Part shown: in pieces, positions 1 through 8,132 of the stretch | Layout of the letters: every line of letters begins with the position of its first letter | Position numbering within the stretch: position 1 is the stretch's first letter | NCBI GenBank assembly: GCA_964652235.1 | Contig: CAZZDK010000007.1 | Location: 1-64,000 of the forward strand | Direction of reading: 5' to 3' | Length of the DNA: 64,000 nucleotides | DNA from: CAZZDK01 sp964652235 | GTDB taxonomy: Bacteria > Pseudomonadota > Alphaproteobacteria > UBA9219 | The notes under the pieces: generated by a model | What the model saw: only the letters and a program-made list of their open reading frames with translations | Databases searched by the model: none | What the model was told of the DNA's origin: nothing | Program-made: the position numbers and the translations under genes

Positions 1-288
1 CGCGCCCGTGATCATGTTCTTCACGTAGTCGGCGTGTCCGGGGCAGTCCACGTGCGCGTAATGGCGGTTGGCCGTCTCGTATTCGACGTGCGCCGTCGAG
101 ATGGTGATGCCGCGCGCCTTTTCTTCGGGGGCCTTGTCGATTTGGTCGTAGGCCGTGAAGGTGGCGCCGCCGCTTTCGGCGAGCACCTTGGTGATAGCCG
201 CCGTCAGCGACGTCTTGCCATGGTCCACGTGGCCGATGGTGCCGATGTTGCAGTGCGGTTTCGTACGTTCAAACTTTGCCTTCGCCAT
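1..288 (-). CDS. tuf: Elongation factor Tu, N-terminal part (runs off the left edge)
   Basis: This encodes the first 96 residues of the GTPase that delivers aminoacyl-tRNA to the ribosome. The start MAKAKFERTKPHCNIGTIGH is typical. The P-loop reads GHVDHGKTS, switch I ends in ARGITIS and the G3 motif is DCPGH. A GGAGAG Shine-Dalgarno lies just before the ATG at 288. It is the last visible gene of the str operon, 49 bases after fusA. The C-terminal three quarters lie outside the window. Confidence 0.97.
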   Translation of the reverse strand, partial: MAKAKFERTKPHCNIGTIGHVDHGKTSLTAAITKVLAESGGATFTAYDQIDKAPEEKARGITISTAHVEYETANRHYAHVDCPGHADYVKNMITGA

Positions 289-337
289 GTCTCTCTCCAT
301 AAGTTGAAGGGCTACAAAAAACTCTCACCAATCCGGC

Positions 338-2419
338 TTACCCCGCCAGCTTGGCTTTCACTTCATCCGCGACCTGACGCGGAACCTGCTCGTAGTGATC
401 GAACTCCATCGTGAACAACGCCCGGCCCTGCGTCATCGAACGCAACCGGTTGACGTAGCCGAACATCGTGGCGAGCGGCACCATCGCGTTCACGACGCTC
501 GCGTTGCCGCGCGTGTCCATGCCCATGATCTGGCCGCGACGGCTGTTCAAATCGCCGATGACGTCGCCCATATGGGCTTCGGGCGTCACGACTTCGACCT
601 TCATGATCGGTTCGAGAAGCACGGGCCCCGCCTTGGGCATACCTTCGCGGAAAGCGGCGCGCGCGGCGATTTCGAACGCCAAAGCCGACGAGTCGACGTC
701 GTGGTACGCGCCGTCCACCAAAGTCACCTTAAAGTCGATGGTCGGGAATCCGGCGAAAACGCCCGTTTCCTTGGCCGCTTCAAGGCCCTTTTCGACGCCC
801 GGAATGTATTCCTTCGGCACCGCGCCGCCGACGATCTTGGATTCGAACAGGTAACCAGCGCCCGGCTCTTGCGGTTCGATTTCCAGGATGACGCGGGCGA
901 ACTGGCCCGAACCGCCGGACTGCTTTTTATGCGTGTAATCGACGGTGGCCTTCTTCGTGATCGTTTCGCGGTACGCCACCTGCGGATCGCCCACGACGAC
1001 TTCGCAATTGTACGGCGCGCGGCGCAGAATATCGATCTTGATGTCGAGATGCAGCTCGCCCATGCCTTTGATGACCGTCTGGCCCGTTTCGTGATTGACC
1101 GCGAGGCGGAAGCTGGGATCCTCCTGCGCCAGGCGCAAAAGGGCGTTCGTCATTTTGTCCTGGTCCGCCTTGGCCTTCGGTTCGATGGCCATTTCGATGA
1201 CGGGTTCGGGGAATTCCATCTTCTCAAGAAGGATCGGCTTGGCCGTGTCGCAAAGCGTGTCGCCGGTCTTCGTTTCCTTAAGAGCCGCGAGAGCGACGAT
1301 ATCGCCCGCATAGGCTTCCTTGATTTCCTCGCGTGTGTTGGCGTGCATGAGAAGCATACGCCCGATCCGCTCGCGCTTGCCGTTCGAGGCGTTCAGAACA
1401 TAGCTGCCCGCCGTGAGGACGCCCGCATAAACGCGCGTAAAGGTCAAAGAGCCGACGAAGGGATCGGTCATGATCTTGAAGCCGAGCGCGGCCAAAGGCT
1501 CGCTGTCGGAGGGCTTGCGCGTCATCGGCTCGTGCGTGTCCACGTTGAAGCCATGGACCTCGCCGATGTCCACCGGCGAAGGCAGATAATCGATAACCGC
1601 GTCGAGCATCGGCTGGAGGCCTTTGTTCTTGAAGGCCGAGCCGCACAGGACCGGAATGAACTTCATCGCGATCGTGCCCTTGCGGATGCAGCGGTCGAGA
1701 ACCTCAAGCGAAGGTTCCGTGCCGTTCAAATAAGCTTCCATCGCCTCGTCGTCCATTTCGACGGCGGTTTCGATGAGGTGCTTGCGGTATTCCTCGGCCT
1801 GCGCTTTGAGGCTTTCGGGGATCTCTTCGTCGTGGAATTTGGCGCCCAGCGCTTCATTCTCCCAGATCACGGCCTTCATGCGGCGCAGATCGACGATGCC
1901 CGCGAAATCGGCTTCCGAACCGATGGGCAGTTGAAGAACCAGGGTGTTCGCGCCGAGACGCTCCTTGAGCATGGAAACGCAGCGCAGGAAGTTCGCGCCC
2001 ATGCGGTCCATTTTGTTGACGAACACCATGCGCGGCACTTTGTACTTATCGCCCTGGCGCCAGACGGTTTCCGTCTGCGGCTCCACGCCCGCCACGGCGT
2101 CAAGCACCGTCACCGCGCCGTCGAGCACGCGAAGCGAACGTTCGACTTCGATGGTGAAGTCCACGTGGCCCGGCGTGTCGATGATGTTGACGCGATGGTC
2201 GCGCCAAAAGGTCGTCGTCGCCGCCGAAGTGATCGTGATGCCACGCTCCTGCTCCTGCTCCATCCAGTCCATCGTGGCGGTGCCTTCGTGCACTTCGCCG
2301 ATCTTATAGGACTTGCCGGTGTAATAGAGAATACGCTCGGTCGTCGTCGTCTTGCCCGCGGCGATGTGGGCCATGATGCCGATGTTGCGATATTTCTCGA
2401 TGGGATGCGTGCGTGACAT
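338..2419 (-). CDS. fusA: Elongation factor G
   Basis: This is the full-length (693 aa) ribosomal translocase GTPase. It shows the G1 region AHIAAGKTTTTERIL, switch motif ERGITITSAATT, G3 DTPGHVDF and G4 NKMDR, followed by the EF-G domains II to V to the C-terminal KAKLAG. The G1 motif has Ala where most EF-G proteins have Asp (AHIDAGKT). The gene sits 15 bases after rpsG and 49 before tuf, the usual str operon order. The identity is certain; the effect of the Asp-to-Ala change is unknown. Confidence 0.98.
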   Translation of the reverse strand: MSRTHPIEKYRNIGIMAHIAAGKTTTTERILYYTGKSYKIGEVHEGTATMDWMEQEQERGITITSAATTTFWRDHRVNIIDTPGHVDFTIEVERSLRVLDGAVTVLDAVAGVEPQTETVWRQGDKYKVPRMVFVNKMDRMGANFLRCVSMLKERLGANTLVLQLPIGSEADFAGIVDLRRMKAVIWENEALGAKFHDEEIPESLKAQAEEYRKHLIETAVEMDDEAMEAYLNGTEPSLEVLDRCIRKGTIAMKFIPVLCGSAFKNKGLQPMLDAVIDYLPSPVDIGEVHGFNVDTHEPMTRKPSDSEPLAALGFKIMTDPFVGSLTFTRVYAGVLTAGSYVLNASNGKRERIGRMLLMHANTREEIKEAYAGDIVALAALKETKTGDTLCDTAKPILLEKMEFPEPVIEMAIEPKAKADQDKMTNALLRLAQEDPSFRLAVNHETGQTVIKGMGELHLDIKIDILRRAPYNCEVVVGDPQVAYRETITKKATVDYTHKKQSGGSGQFARVILEIEPQEPGAGYLFESKIVGGAVPKEYIPGVEKGLEAAKETGVFAGFPTIDFKVTLVDGAYHDVDSSALAFEIAARAAFREGMPKAGPVLLEPIMKVEVVTPEAHMGDVIGDLNSRRGQIMGMDTRGNASVVNAMVPLATMFGYVNRLRSMTQGRALFTMEFDHYEQVPRQVADEVKAKLAG

Positions 2420-2434
2420 AGAAAACGTATCCTC

Positions 2435-2905
2435 TTACCAACGATAGTGCGAAAAGGCCTTGTTGGCCTCGGCCATGCGGTGCGTGTCTTCGCGCTTCTT
2501 GATCGCCGCGCCGTTGTCGTTCGACGCCGCGAGAATCTCGGCGGCCAGGCGTTCCCGCATGGTGGCTTCCGAACGCTTGCGGGCGGCCTCGATGATCCAG
2601 CGGATGGCGAGCGCGACGCCGCGCTCCGGACGGACGTCCACGGGAACCTGATAGGTCGCGCCGCCGACGCGCCGCGAGCGGACTTCGACGTGCGGACGCA
2701 CCTTGTCGATGGCCGTGCGGAACACTTCCATCGCGTTCGTCTTGGACTTGCCGGAAATCCATTCGATGGCGCCGTAGAAGATGCTTTCGGCGGCGGCCTT
2801 CTTGCCGTCGTACATCAGGGCGTTCATGAACTTCGTGACGAGCACTTCTCCGAACTTGGGATCGGGAAGCACTTCTCTTTTATCTGCTCTACGGCGACGG
2901 GCCAT
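2435..2905 (-). CDS. rpsG: Small ribosomal subunit protein uS7
   Basis: This is the 156-aa head protein of the 30S subunit that contacts the 3' major domain of 16S rRNA. The start MARRRRADKREVLPDPKFG and the motif RRVGGATYQVPVDVRPERG are diagnostic. The length matches the family. It lies between rpsL (13 bases) and fusA (15 bases) in a tight minus-strand operon. In many bacteria S7 autoregulates the str operon; no S7 target was identified here. Confidence 0.98.
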   Translation of the reverse strand: MARRRRADKREVLPDPKFGEVLVTKFMNALMYDGKKAAAESIFYGAIEWISGKSKTNAMEVFRTAIDKVRPHVEVRSRRVGGATYQVPVDVRPERGVALAIRWIIEAARKRSEATMRERLAAEILAASNDNGAAIKKREDTHRMAEANKAFSHYRW

Positions 2906-2918
2906 GTCTTAAATCCTC

Positions 2919-3290
2919 TTACTTCGGACGTTTCGCGCCGTACAGCGAACGGCGCTTTTTGCGGTCTTTCACGCCCTGCGTGTCGAGCGTGCCGCGAATG
3001 ATGTGATAACGAACGCCGGGAAGGTCCTTCACGCGGCCGCCGCGGATCATCACGACGCTGTGTTCCTGAAGATTGTGGCCCTCACCGGGAATGTAGCAAA
3101 TGACTTCCTCGCCGTTGGTCAAACGGACGCGCGCGACCTTGCGCAAAGCCGAGTTCGGCTTTTTCGGAGTCGTCGTGTAAACGCGCGTGCAGACGCCGCG
3201 TTTTTGCGGGCATTCGTGCAAGGCGGGCACTTTATCGCGGGCCTTAAGAGGCTTGCGCTTTTTACGCACCAACTGGTTGATTGTAGGCAT
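2919..3290 (-). CDS. rpsL: Small ribosomal subunit protein uS12
   Basis: This is the 123-aa decoding-centre protein S12. The KKPNSALRKVARVRL and PGEGHNLQEHS segments are canonical, so both lysines linked to streptomycin sensitivity are wild type. It is the first gene of the minus-strand str operon in this window, preceded by a leader of roughly 200 bases or more with a strong hairpin. Only repeats and the divergent rsmE gene lie upstream, so rpoBC is not directly adjacent as it is in many bacteria. Confidence 0.98.
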   Translation of the reverse strand: MPTINQLVRKKRKPLKARDKVPALHECPQKRGVCTRVYTTTPKKPNSALRKVARVRLTNGEEVICYIPGEGHNLQEHSVVMIRGGRVKDLPGVRYHIIRGTLDTQGVKDRKKRRSLYGAKRPK

Positions 3291-3325
3291 TCGCGCTCCA
3301 GTCTTCCGTTATCAGTAACAAAACG

Positions 3326-3359
3326 CCCACGGCGAGAGAGCCTTGGACTCTCCGGTGGG
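3326..3359 (-). promoter_or_regulatory. Leader hairpin upstream of rpsL
   Basis: On the minus strand CCCAC (3355-3359) pairs with GTGGG (3326-3330), and inner GG and AGAG segments can pair with CC and CTCT. The imperfect stem-loop lies 36 to 69 bases before the rpsL start. It could be a leader structure controlling the str operon. It was found by eye, with no folding energy computed. Confidence 0.35.
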
Positions 3360-3460
3360 AAACCTGACCTTTCGCCGCGCGACCTATCGGGCAAACCGAT
3401 CGTTCATCGCCGCAAGCTATGTAACTTTCGCAACATTCGATCTGCGTTTAGACCGCTTCT

Positions 3461-3484
3461 AAAACCCGAAGAAACGGGCTTTTT
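3461..3484. terminator. Small bidirectional terminator-like hairpin in the rpsL leader region
   Basis: CCCG (3465-3468) and CGGG (3475-3478) form a short stem with A and T tracts on either side, so the structure looks terminator-like on both strands. No gene ends here on either strand. It lies between the candidate str promoter at 3523-3551 and rpsL, so it may act as an attenuator. Confidence 0.3.
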
Positions 3485-3522
3485 CTTATCGGGCCTACCG
3501 CCAGAATCGCAAAGGCGGGGCA

Positions 3523-3551
3523 TACATAGGGAAAAGGGACTGTCCCGTCAA
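3523..3551 (-). promoter_or_regulatory. Candidate sigma-70 promoter for the str operon
   Basis: On the minus strand a TTGACG -35 (3546-3551) is followed by a 17-base spacer and a weak TATGTA -10 (3523-3528). The -35 and spacing are good and the -10 matches three of six consensus bases. It would give a leader of about 220 bases before rpsL. Confidence 0.4.
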
Positions 3552-3567
3552 GAGGATAATAAAGGTT

Positions 3568-3750
3568 GAGGGAAGGGGATCGGGGGTCGGGATTCGGGGG
3601 CCGGGGGCCAGGATTCGTGGATCGGCGCCTATATTTATTTAACCCGTTGATATATATCAATTTTAACAAGATTGTGGTTTTGCGTTTTCCCCGCCCCCCC
3701 GAATCCCGGCCCCTGACCCCTCTCCTGAACCCTATTTTAACCCCTTCCCC
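3568..3750. repeat. Composite repeat A: G-rich and C-rich inverted arms around an AT-rich core
   Basis: The left arm (3568-3620) has five or more runs of three to five G separated by two to four bases. The right arm (3687-3750) is largely its reverse complement. The arms share the unit GGGTCGGGATTCGGGGG with repeats B (13552-13770) and C (25132-25318). The core between the arms is AT rich and holds a 14-bp palindrome (3647-3660). The G runs fit the G-quadruplex pattern. Together with the str leader this fills the 474-base gap between rpsL and rsmE; no gene was seen there. Confidence 0.7.
3647..3660. promoter_or_regulatory. FNR-type palindrome TTGATATATATCAA
   Basis: The sequence is a perfect match to the FNR consensus TTGAT-N4-ATCAA. 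It sits 104 bases before rsmE and inside repeat A. No good -10 box lies at the class II distance on either side, so it may be a chance match in AT-rich DNA. Confidence 0.3.
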
Positions 3751-3764
3751 CTATATTTTCCCCC

Positions 3765-4565
3765 ATGTCCGCTTCTCCTCATACCTGGCCACGGCTTTTT
3801 GTGCCTTCTCCCCTGGCGCCTGGCGCGTTTTTGACGCTTGAGACCGAGGCCTCACACTATCTTATGCAGGTTCTACGCCTGCGGCCAGGAGAATCTATTC
3901 GTATTTTCAATGGGTTAGATGGCGAATGGCACGCCTGTCTAGCCGAGGAAGCCCAAAGCAAGAAAAAAGGCGCCGTTTTGCGCCTTGAGAACCTTTTGCG
4001 CCCCCAGGAACCGGATCCCGACCTTTGGGCCTGCCCTGCCCCCATTAAAAAGCAGCATTTCGACTTTATCATCGCCAAGGCCACGGAATTGGGCGTTTCC
4101 GTCATCCAGCCGGTTCTGACGGACCGCTCCCAAATCAGAGAGGTGAACGTCGAGCGCTGCCGGGCCATCGCCATCGAAGCGGCCGAACAATCCGAAAGAT
4201 TGTCGGTTCCGGACATTCGCGAGCCGATTTCCCTCGACCGCTTCATTAAGACCTGGCCCGCCAAACGTCTGGCTATCCTATGCGCCGAACGCGGCCCCGC
4301 CAGGCCGATCGCTCAGGCTCTTTCAAGCGCCTTGGCGGAAGCGCGGGAATCCGTGGCCGTCTTAACGGGTCCCGAGGGCGGCTATACAAGAGAAGAGCTG
4401 GCGAAGCTCGGCGATCTGCCGGAGCTTCTTCCGGTTCGCCTCGGCCCGCGCGTTTTACGCGCCGACACCGCCGCGTTCGCGGCGCTCGCCTGCTGGCAGG
4501 CGCTGCGCGGCGATTGGCGCGCGATCAGGGAAGGAAAAGGGAGCGGCGAAGGCCATGCCGGATAA
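3765..4565 (+). CDS. rsmE: 16S rRNA (uracil-1498 N3) methyltransferase RsmE
   Basis: This 266-aa SPOUT-class methyltransferase uses SAM to methylate U1498 of 16S rRNA in the assembled 30S subunit. An N-terminal PUA-like domain (SHYLMQVLRLRPGE) is followed by the knot domain with KATELGVSVIQP, GPEGGYTREE and LGPRVLRADTA, all family signatures. It overlaps the next gene by 11 bases, so the two are probably cotranscribed. Confidence 0.95.
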   Translation: MSASPHTWPRLFVPSPLAPGAFLTLETEASHYLMQVLRLRPGESIRIFNGLDGEWHACLAEEAQSKKKGAVLRLENLLRPQEPDPDLWACPAPIKKQHFDFIIAKATELGVSVIQPVLTDRSQIREVNVERCRAIAIEAAEQSERLSVPDIREPISLDRFIKTWPAKRLAILCAERGPARPIAQALSSALAEARESVAVLTGPEGGYTREELAKLGDLPELLPVRLGPRVLRADTAAFAALACWQALRGDWRAIREGKGSGEGHAG

Positions 4566-5117
4566 AGACGTCGACCCGAACGCGCTTCTCATTTTGCGCG
4601 AAACGCAGGAGAGCAAGGCTCTCTTCAGCCGAAAACAGGAAGACTCGCAGCCTCTTTCAGAAGAAGAGGCGCGCATGATCAAGCGCTTCGATGTCGTGAG
4701 TCCCAGCACGAATTGGAGCAAGAACGACGGCACCGTAGGCGCCTCGAAAGCCTGTTCCCACGGCCATGGAAGCAAGGAGACGTGCCCAGAGTGCGGCAAG
4801 CCGCTTGAGAAAAAACAAACCGAGATGAACAGCAGCAATTACCGCAAGCTTTACCTGGAAAAACAGAAAAAAGAGAAAGAAGACCAAGGCCGCAACGCGC
4901 AACAATCCAGCAAAGACGTCGAAGCGCGAAAAATCGCCGACCGAACCAAAGAGCTGGAACAGATGGCGCGCGCCCGCGCGCTTCAAGAGCAGATCCTGTT
5001 CTGGAAACAGCAAAAGGGCCAGGGCCAGTACGACGACGGCACCGTGGANNNNNNNNNNGCATGGTCTATTCGCTGGAACAGGAACTGGCCGCGATCCCGA
5101 CAGTTTATTGGGGATAA
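4555..5117 (+). CDS. Hypothetical protein with a zinc-ribbon-like motif and coiled coil, interrupted by an assembly gap
   Basis: No family was recognised. The N-terminal part (about 165 aa to the gap) has a possible metal site in CSHGHGSKETCPECGKP, followed by a long charged helical stretch rich in Lys, Glu and Gln. A run of N interrupts it at 5049-5058. Beyond the gap, the frame ending in MVYSLEQELAAIPTVYWG with a stop at 5115-5117 looks like the natural C-terminus, but it is not in frame with the 5' part if the gap is read as ten bases. The gap length is therefore probably arbitrary. It overlaps rsmE by 11 bases and converges on the chemoreceptor gene. Confidence 0.6.
5049..5058. other. Assembly gap (10 N)
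   Basis: Ten undetermined bases fall inside the hypothetical gene at 4555-5117. The coding frame differs on the two sides, so the true number of missing bases is unknown. Confidence 0.99.
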
Positions 5118-5120
5118 AAA

Positions 5121-6536
5121 TTATTTCGTCCGCCCTTTTTTCGAGGAGCGGCGCATTTCCCTGGCGAGCGTGTCCAGTTTTTCCACAACGTCGTTGGAGG
5201 CCTTGCCGAGTTCCTTGAGCTTTTCAAGCGCCTCGCCGTGCTCGCCGCGATGGTGGGAAACGAGAACGCTTTTTCCGATCTCATGCACGTGCCTGTGCGG
5301 TTCAAGAATGGACAGGAAGGCGGGATTCTTCTTGATCCTCTCGTCGTTGACGGATTCGTACCACTTGCCGAGCCTGCATCCCTGATGGCTCGGCAGCTTG
5401 TCGGGGGTCATGTCTTTTCTGCCGACCAGAACGTCCACGATGTTCTTCTTGAAGGCGATGTGGTCGTTCTTCGCGATTTCAACGATGGCCTCGCGCCCCA
5501 GGGAAGCGTAGCCGCCGATCCGCTCGTTGATCATCTGGCTCAGGTTGTCCATCTGCTCCAGCGCGCAGGCCACGCCTTGCGTATTGTCCTTCATGGCGTC
5601 GGCGATCGCGCCCGTTCCTTTCGAAATATCGTTCGCCGCCGCCGTCTGCTGCGTCAAAATGGCGGCAATCTCTCCCATATGGGCGCTCACGCCTTCGATC
5701 TGCCCGGCGATGCCTTTCAGCTGGTCGCCGAGACCCGTGATGACTCCCCTTCCCTCCTCCACGGCGGCGACGCTGCTATCCATCGAGGCAACGATGTCGT
5801 TCATGCGCTTGCGAAGCGCGGCGATCCGTCCCTCGATGTCTTCCGTCGCTTTCGACGTTTGATTGGCCAGCGCCTTGACCTCGTTCGCGACGACGGCGAA
5901 GCCCTTGCCCGCCTCGCCCGCGCGCGCGGATTCGATGGTCGCGTTGAGGGCGAGCAGGTTCGTCTGGGCGGCGACGCTCTTGCTCTGCGAGACGATCTCG
6001 CCGATGGCCTCGGACTCAAGGGCCAGCGCCTTGACCTCTCGCGCGGCCTGATCGGCCGCGGACGAAATACGCTCGACCGCCTGAACGCCTTTTTCCGAAA
6101 GCGCCAAGCCGTCCTTGGCGGAAACTTCCGCCGTTTTCGTGTCGTCGTTCACGCCCCTCGTGCGCTCCGAGATTTGGTTGATGGACGTCACCATCTCTTC
6201 CACGGCGGACGCCATGGATTGCGCCTGCATACTCGACGTGTCGACGGCGTGCTTCATGCGGCCGAGCTGAATGACGATTTCGCTGCTCTTCAAGCCTATA
6301 TCCACGAAAATGCGCAAGGTTTCGTGCTGCCCCTCGCGCGCTTCGCCGCCGCCGGTTTTTCGCGCCAGGAAAAAGGCCCCGGCCGCGAGAGCCAGGGCCG
6401 CAAGCCAGGGAACGCTCTCACGCACCGCAGGCGACGTCTCGGACAAAGCGAGCCAGAGGCCGACGCCAAGCAAAGCGGCAAGCGCGAGACAGGAGACGGA
6501 CTTTTTTAGAAAGGAAGTCTGAAAGGCTAAACGCAA
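5121..6536 (-). CDS. Methyl-accepting chemotaxis protein with C-terminal CZB domain
   Basis: This 471-aa chemoreceptor has two hydrophobic segments near the N-terminus (about residues 13-30 and 43-60) with almost no periplasmic loop, so it probably senses inside the cell or within the membrane. The signalling hairpin tip is recognisable (AGEAGKGFAVVANEVKALA). The last 120 residues resemble the CZB zinc-binding domain, with conserved His and Cys in NDHIAFKKN, GCRLGKWYE and HRHVHEIG. The start is a TTG preceded by a strong AAGGAGG Shine-Dalgarno. CZB receptors are linked in the literature to zinc and oxidant sensing; that role is inferred here. Confidence 0.9.
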   Translation of the reverse strand: MRLAFQTSFLKKSVSCLALAALLGVGLWLALSETSPAVRESVPWLAALALAAGAFFLARKTGGGEAREGQHETLRIFVDIGLKSSEIVIQLGRMKHAVDTSSMQAQSMASAVEEMVTSINQISERTRGVNDDTKTAEVSAKDGLALSEKGVQAVERISSAADQAAREVKALALESEAIGEIVSQSKSVAAQTNLLALNATIESARAGEAGKGFAVVANEVKALANQTSKATEDIEGRIAALRKRMNDIVASMDSSVAAVEEGRGVITGLGDQLKGIAGQIEGVSAHMGEIAAILTQQTAAANDISKGTGAIADAMKDNTQGVACALEQMDNLSQMINERIGGYASLGREAIVEIAKNDHIAFKKNIVDVLVGRKDMTPDKLPSHQGCRLGKWYESVNDERIKKNPAFLSILEPHRHVHEIGKSVLVSHHRGEHGEALEKLKELGKASNDVVEKLDTLAREMRRSSKKGRTK

Positions 6537-6611
6537 GGTCCGCCTCCTTCTCTTTTGTGGGGGACCCTTGAGTATGAAAAGCGAAGTTTTGATAAAAGAT
6601 TACGCAGTCGC

Positions 6612-8057
6612 CTACGTAGGTGTGGAAAGTCCCGCCCCGCCGACGGTCATGTTGTCTATTCTCAAAGTCGGCTGGCCGAGACCGACAGGAACGCTTTGCC
6701 CGTTCTTGCCGCAAGAGCCGATGCCGCCGTCCAGCTTCATATCGTTGCCGACCATGCGCACGCGCGTTAAAGCTTCAAAGCCCGTCCCGACGAGCGAGGC
6801 GCCCTTAAGGGGCCTGCCTATTTTTCCGTTTTCGATCTCATAGGCCTCCGTTGCGGAAAAGACGAACTTGCCGGAGGTGATGTCCACCTGCCCGCCGCCG
6901 AAATCGGCGGCGTAGATTCCTTTTTTGACCGAGGCGATGATTTCTTCGGGCGCGTAAGGCCCGTTCGACATGATCGTGTTCGTCATGCGCGGGTAGGGTT
7001 GGCTGGCGAAACTCTCGCGCCGTCCGTTGCCGGTCGAGGCCGTCCCCATCAGCCGCGCGTTGAGGCGATCCTGCATAAGGCCGACGAGCCGCCCGTTCTC
7101 GATAAGCGTCGTGCATTGCGAGGGCGTTCCCTCGTCGTCGATGGTGATGGAGCCTCTCTGCCTGTCGAGCGTGCCGTCGTCCACAATCGTCACGCCGTCC
7201 GCCGCGATTTTTTGCCCCATCAACCCGGCGAAAGCAGAAGCCTTCTTGCGGTTGAAATCGCCCTCAAGCCCGTGGCCGACGGCTTCGTGCAGCAAAACGG
7301 CGGGCCAACCGGGCCCCAAAACGACCGTCATTTCACCCGCGCCCGCTTCGACCGATTCAAGGGAAACAAGCGCCTTTCGCAAAGCTTCGTCGGCCATGCC
7401 TTTCCACGTCGCCGGATCGAAACAGAAATCGTAAGCGAAGCGCCCGCCGCCGCCCGTGCTTCCCTCTTCCAACCGATCCCCCTTACGCGCGACGACCGTG
7501 ATATGAAGCCGGACCATCGGCCTGATGTCCGCCGCGCGGAAACCGCCGCCGCCCATGATTTGAACGGCCTGCCAGCTTGCGGCCAGCGAAACGCTCACCT
7601 GGTGCGCCCTTGCGTCCTTGGCGCGGATATAGGCGTCGATGTCCCGCAACAGCTTGACCTTTTCCTCAAAGCTTTTGCCCGGCAGCGGATTGAGATCGTC
7701 GTACAAAAGGCGGTTCGTCGCAGGCGGCGGCAAGGCCAGCGTGCCGCCGGAGCCCCTTTTAACCGCCGAGACGGCGTTGGCGGCGCGGCGGATCGCGTCC
7801 TCGTCCAGGCAGGAGGCGTGCGCGAAACCGACCGTTTCGCCGGAAACGGCGCGAAGACCGAAGCCCTGTTCGGTGTTGAAACTCGCGCTTTTGAGACGTC
7901 CGTCGTCCCAGGATAGGCCCTCGGACTGGGCGTATTCGAGATAAAGCTCGCCGTCGTCCGCGCCCGCGAGCGTTTCGCCTACAAGGCGGCGCACCCGATC
8001 CGGGTCCATGCCCGCGCGGGTGAAAAACAATGTGTCGGTTTGATCGAGATGGGACAT
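6612..8057 (-). CDS. tldD: Metalloprotease TldD
   Basis: This 481-aa member of the TldD/PmbA family is the catalytic half of the TldD-TldE protease, which acts on small modified peptides and antitoxins in other bacteria. The zinc motif HEAVGHGLEGD (HExxxH) is intact, as is the C-terminal TNTIMSNG region. The partner pmbA/tldE is not in the window. The chemoreceptor gene follows on the same strand after 75 bases. Confidence 0.93.
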   Translation of the reverse strand: MSHLDQTDTLFFTRAGMDPDRVRRLVGETLAGADDGELYLEYAQSEGLSWDDGRLKSASFNTEQGFGLRAVSGETVGFAHASCLDEDAIRRAANAVSAVKRGSGGTLALPPPATNRLLYDDLNPLPGKSFEEKVKLLRDIDAYIRAKDARAHQVSVSLAASWQAVQIMGGGGFRAADIRPMVRLHITVVARKGDRLEEGSTGGGGRFAYDFCFDPATWKGMADEALRKALVSLESVEAGAGEMTVVLGPGWPAVLLHEAVGHGLEGDFNRKKASAFAGLMGQKIAADGVTIVDDGTLDRQRGSITIDDEGTPSQCTTLIENGRLVGLMQDRLNARLMGTASTGNGRRESFASQPYPRMTNTIMSNGPYAPEEIIASVKKGIYAADFGGGQVDITSGKFVFSATEAYEIENGKIGRPLKGASLVGTGFEALTRVRMVGNDMKLDGGIGSCGKNGQSVPVGLGQPTLRIDNMTVGGAGLSTPT

Positions 8058-8132
8058 GGGGGCAGCCTGCTTTTTAGAACGTTTCCATTTTTCTGTCGTT
8101 CTGTTTTCTCAAAAATAATTATGTGGCGCTTT

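Noticed and set aside
395..2416. Long open frame on the plus strand opposite fusA (673 codons)
   Set aside because: It is a shadow of the GC-rich fusA codons on the other strand; the product is Arg/His-rich and matches nothing known. Similar long antisense frames opposite glmS, nrdD, cheB, cheA and rpoA were dropped for the same reason.
3448..3841. Open frames in both strands across repeat A
   Set aside because: They translate the low-complexity G/C-rich arms into Pro/Arg/Gly-rich peptides, which is not protein-like.
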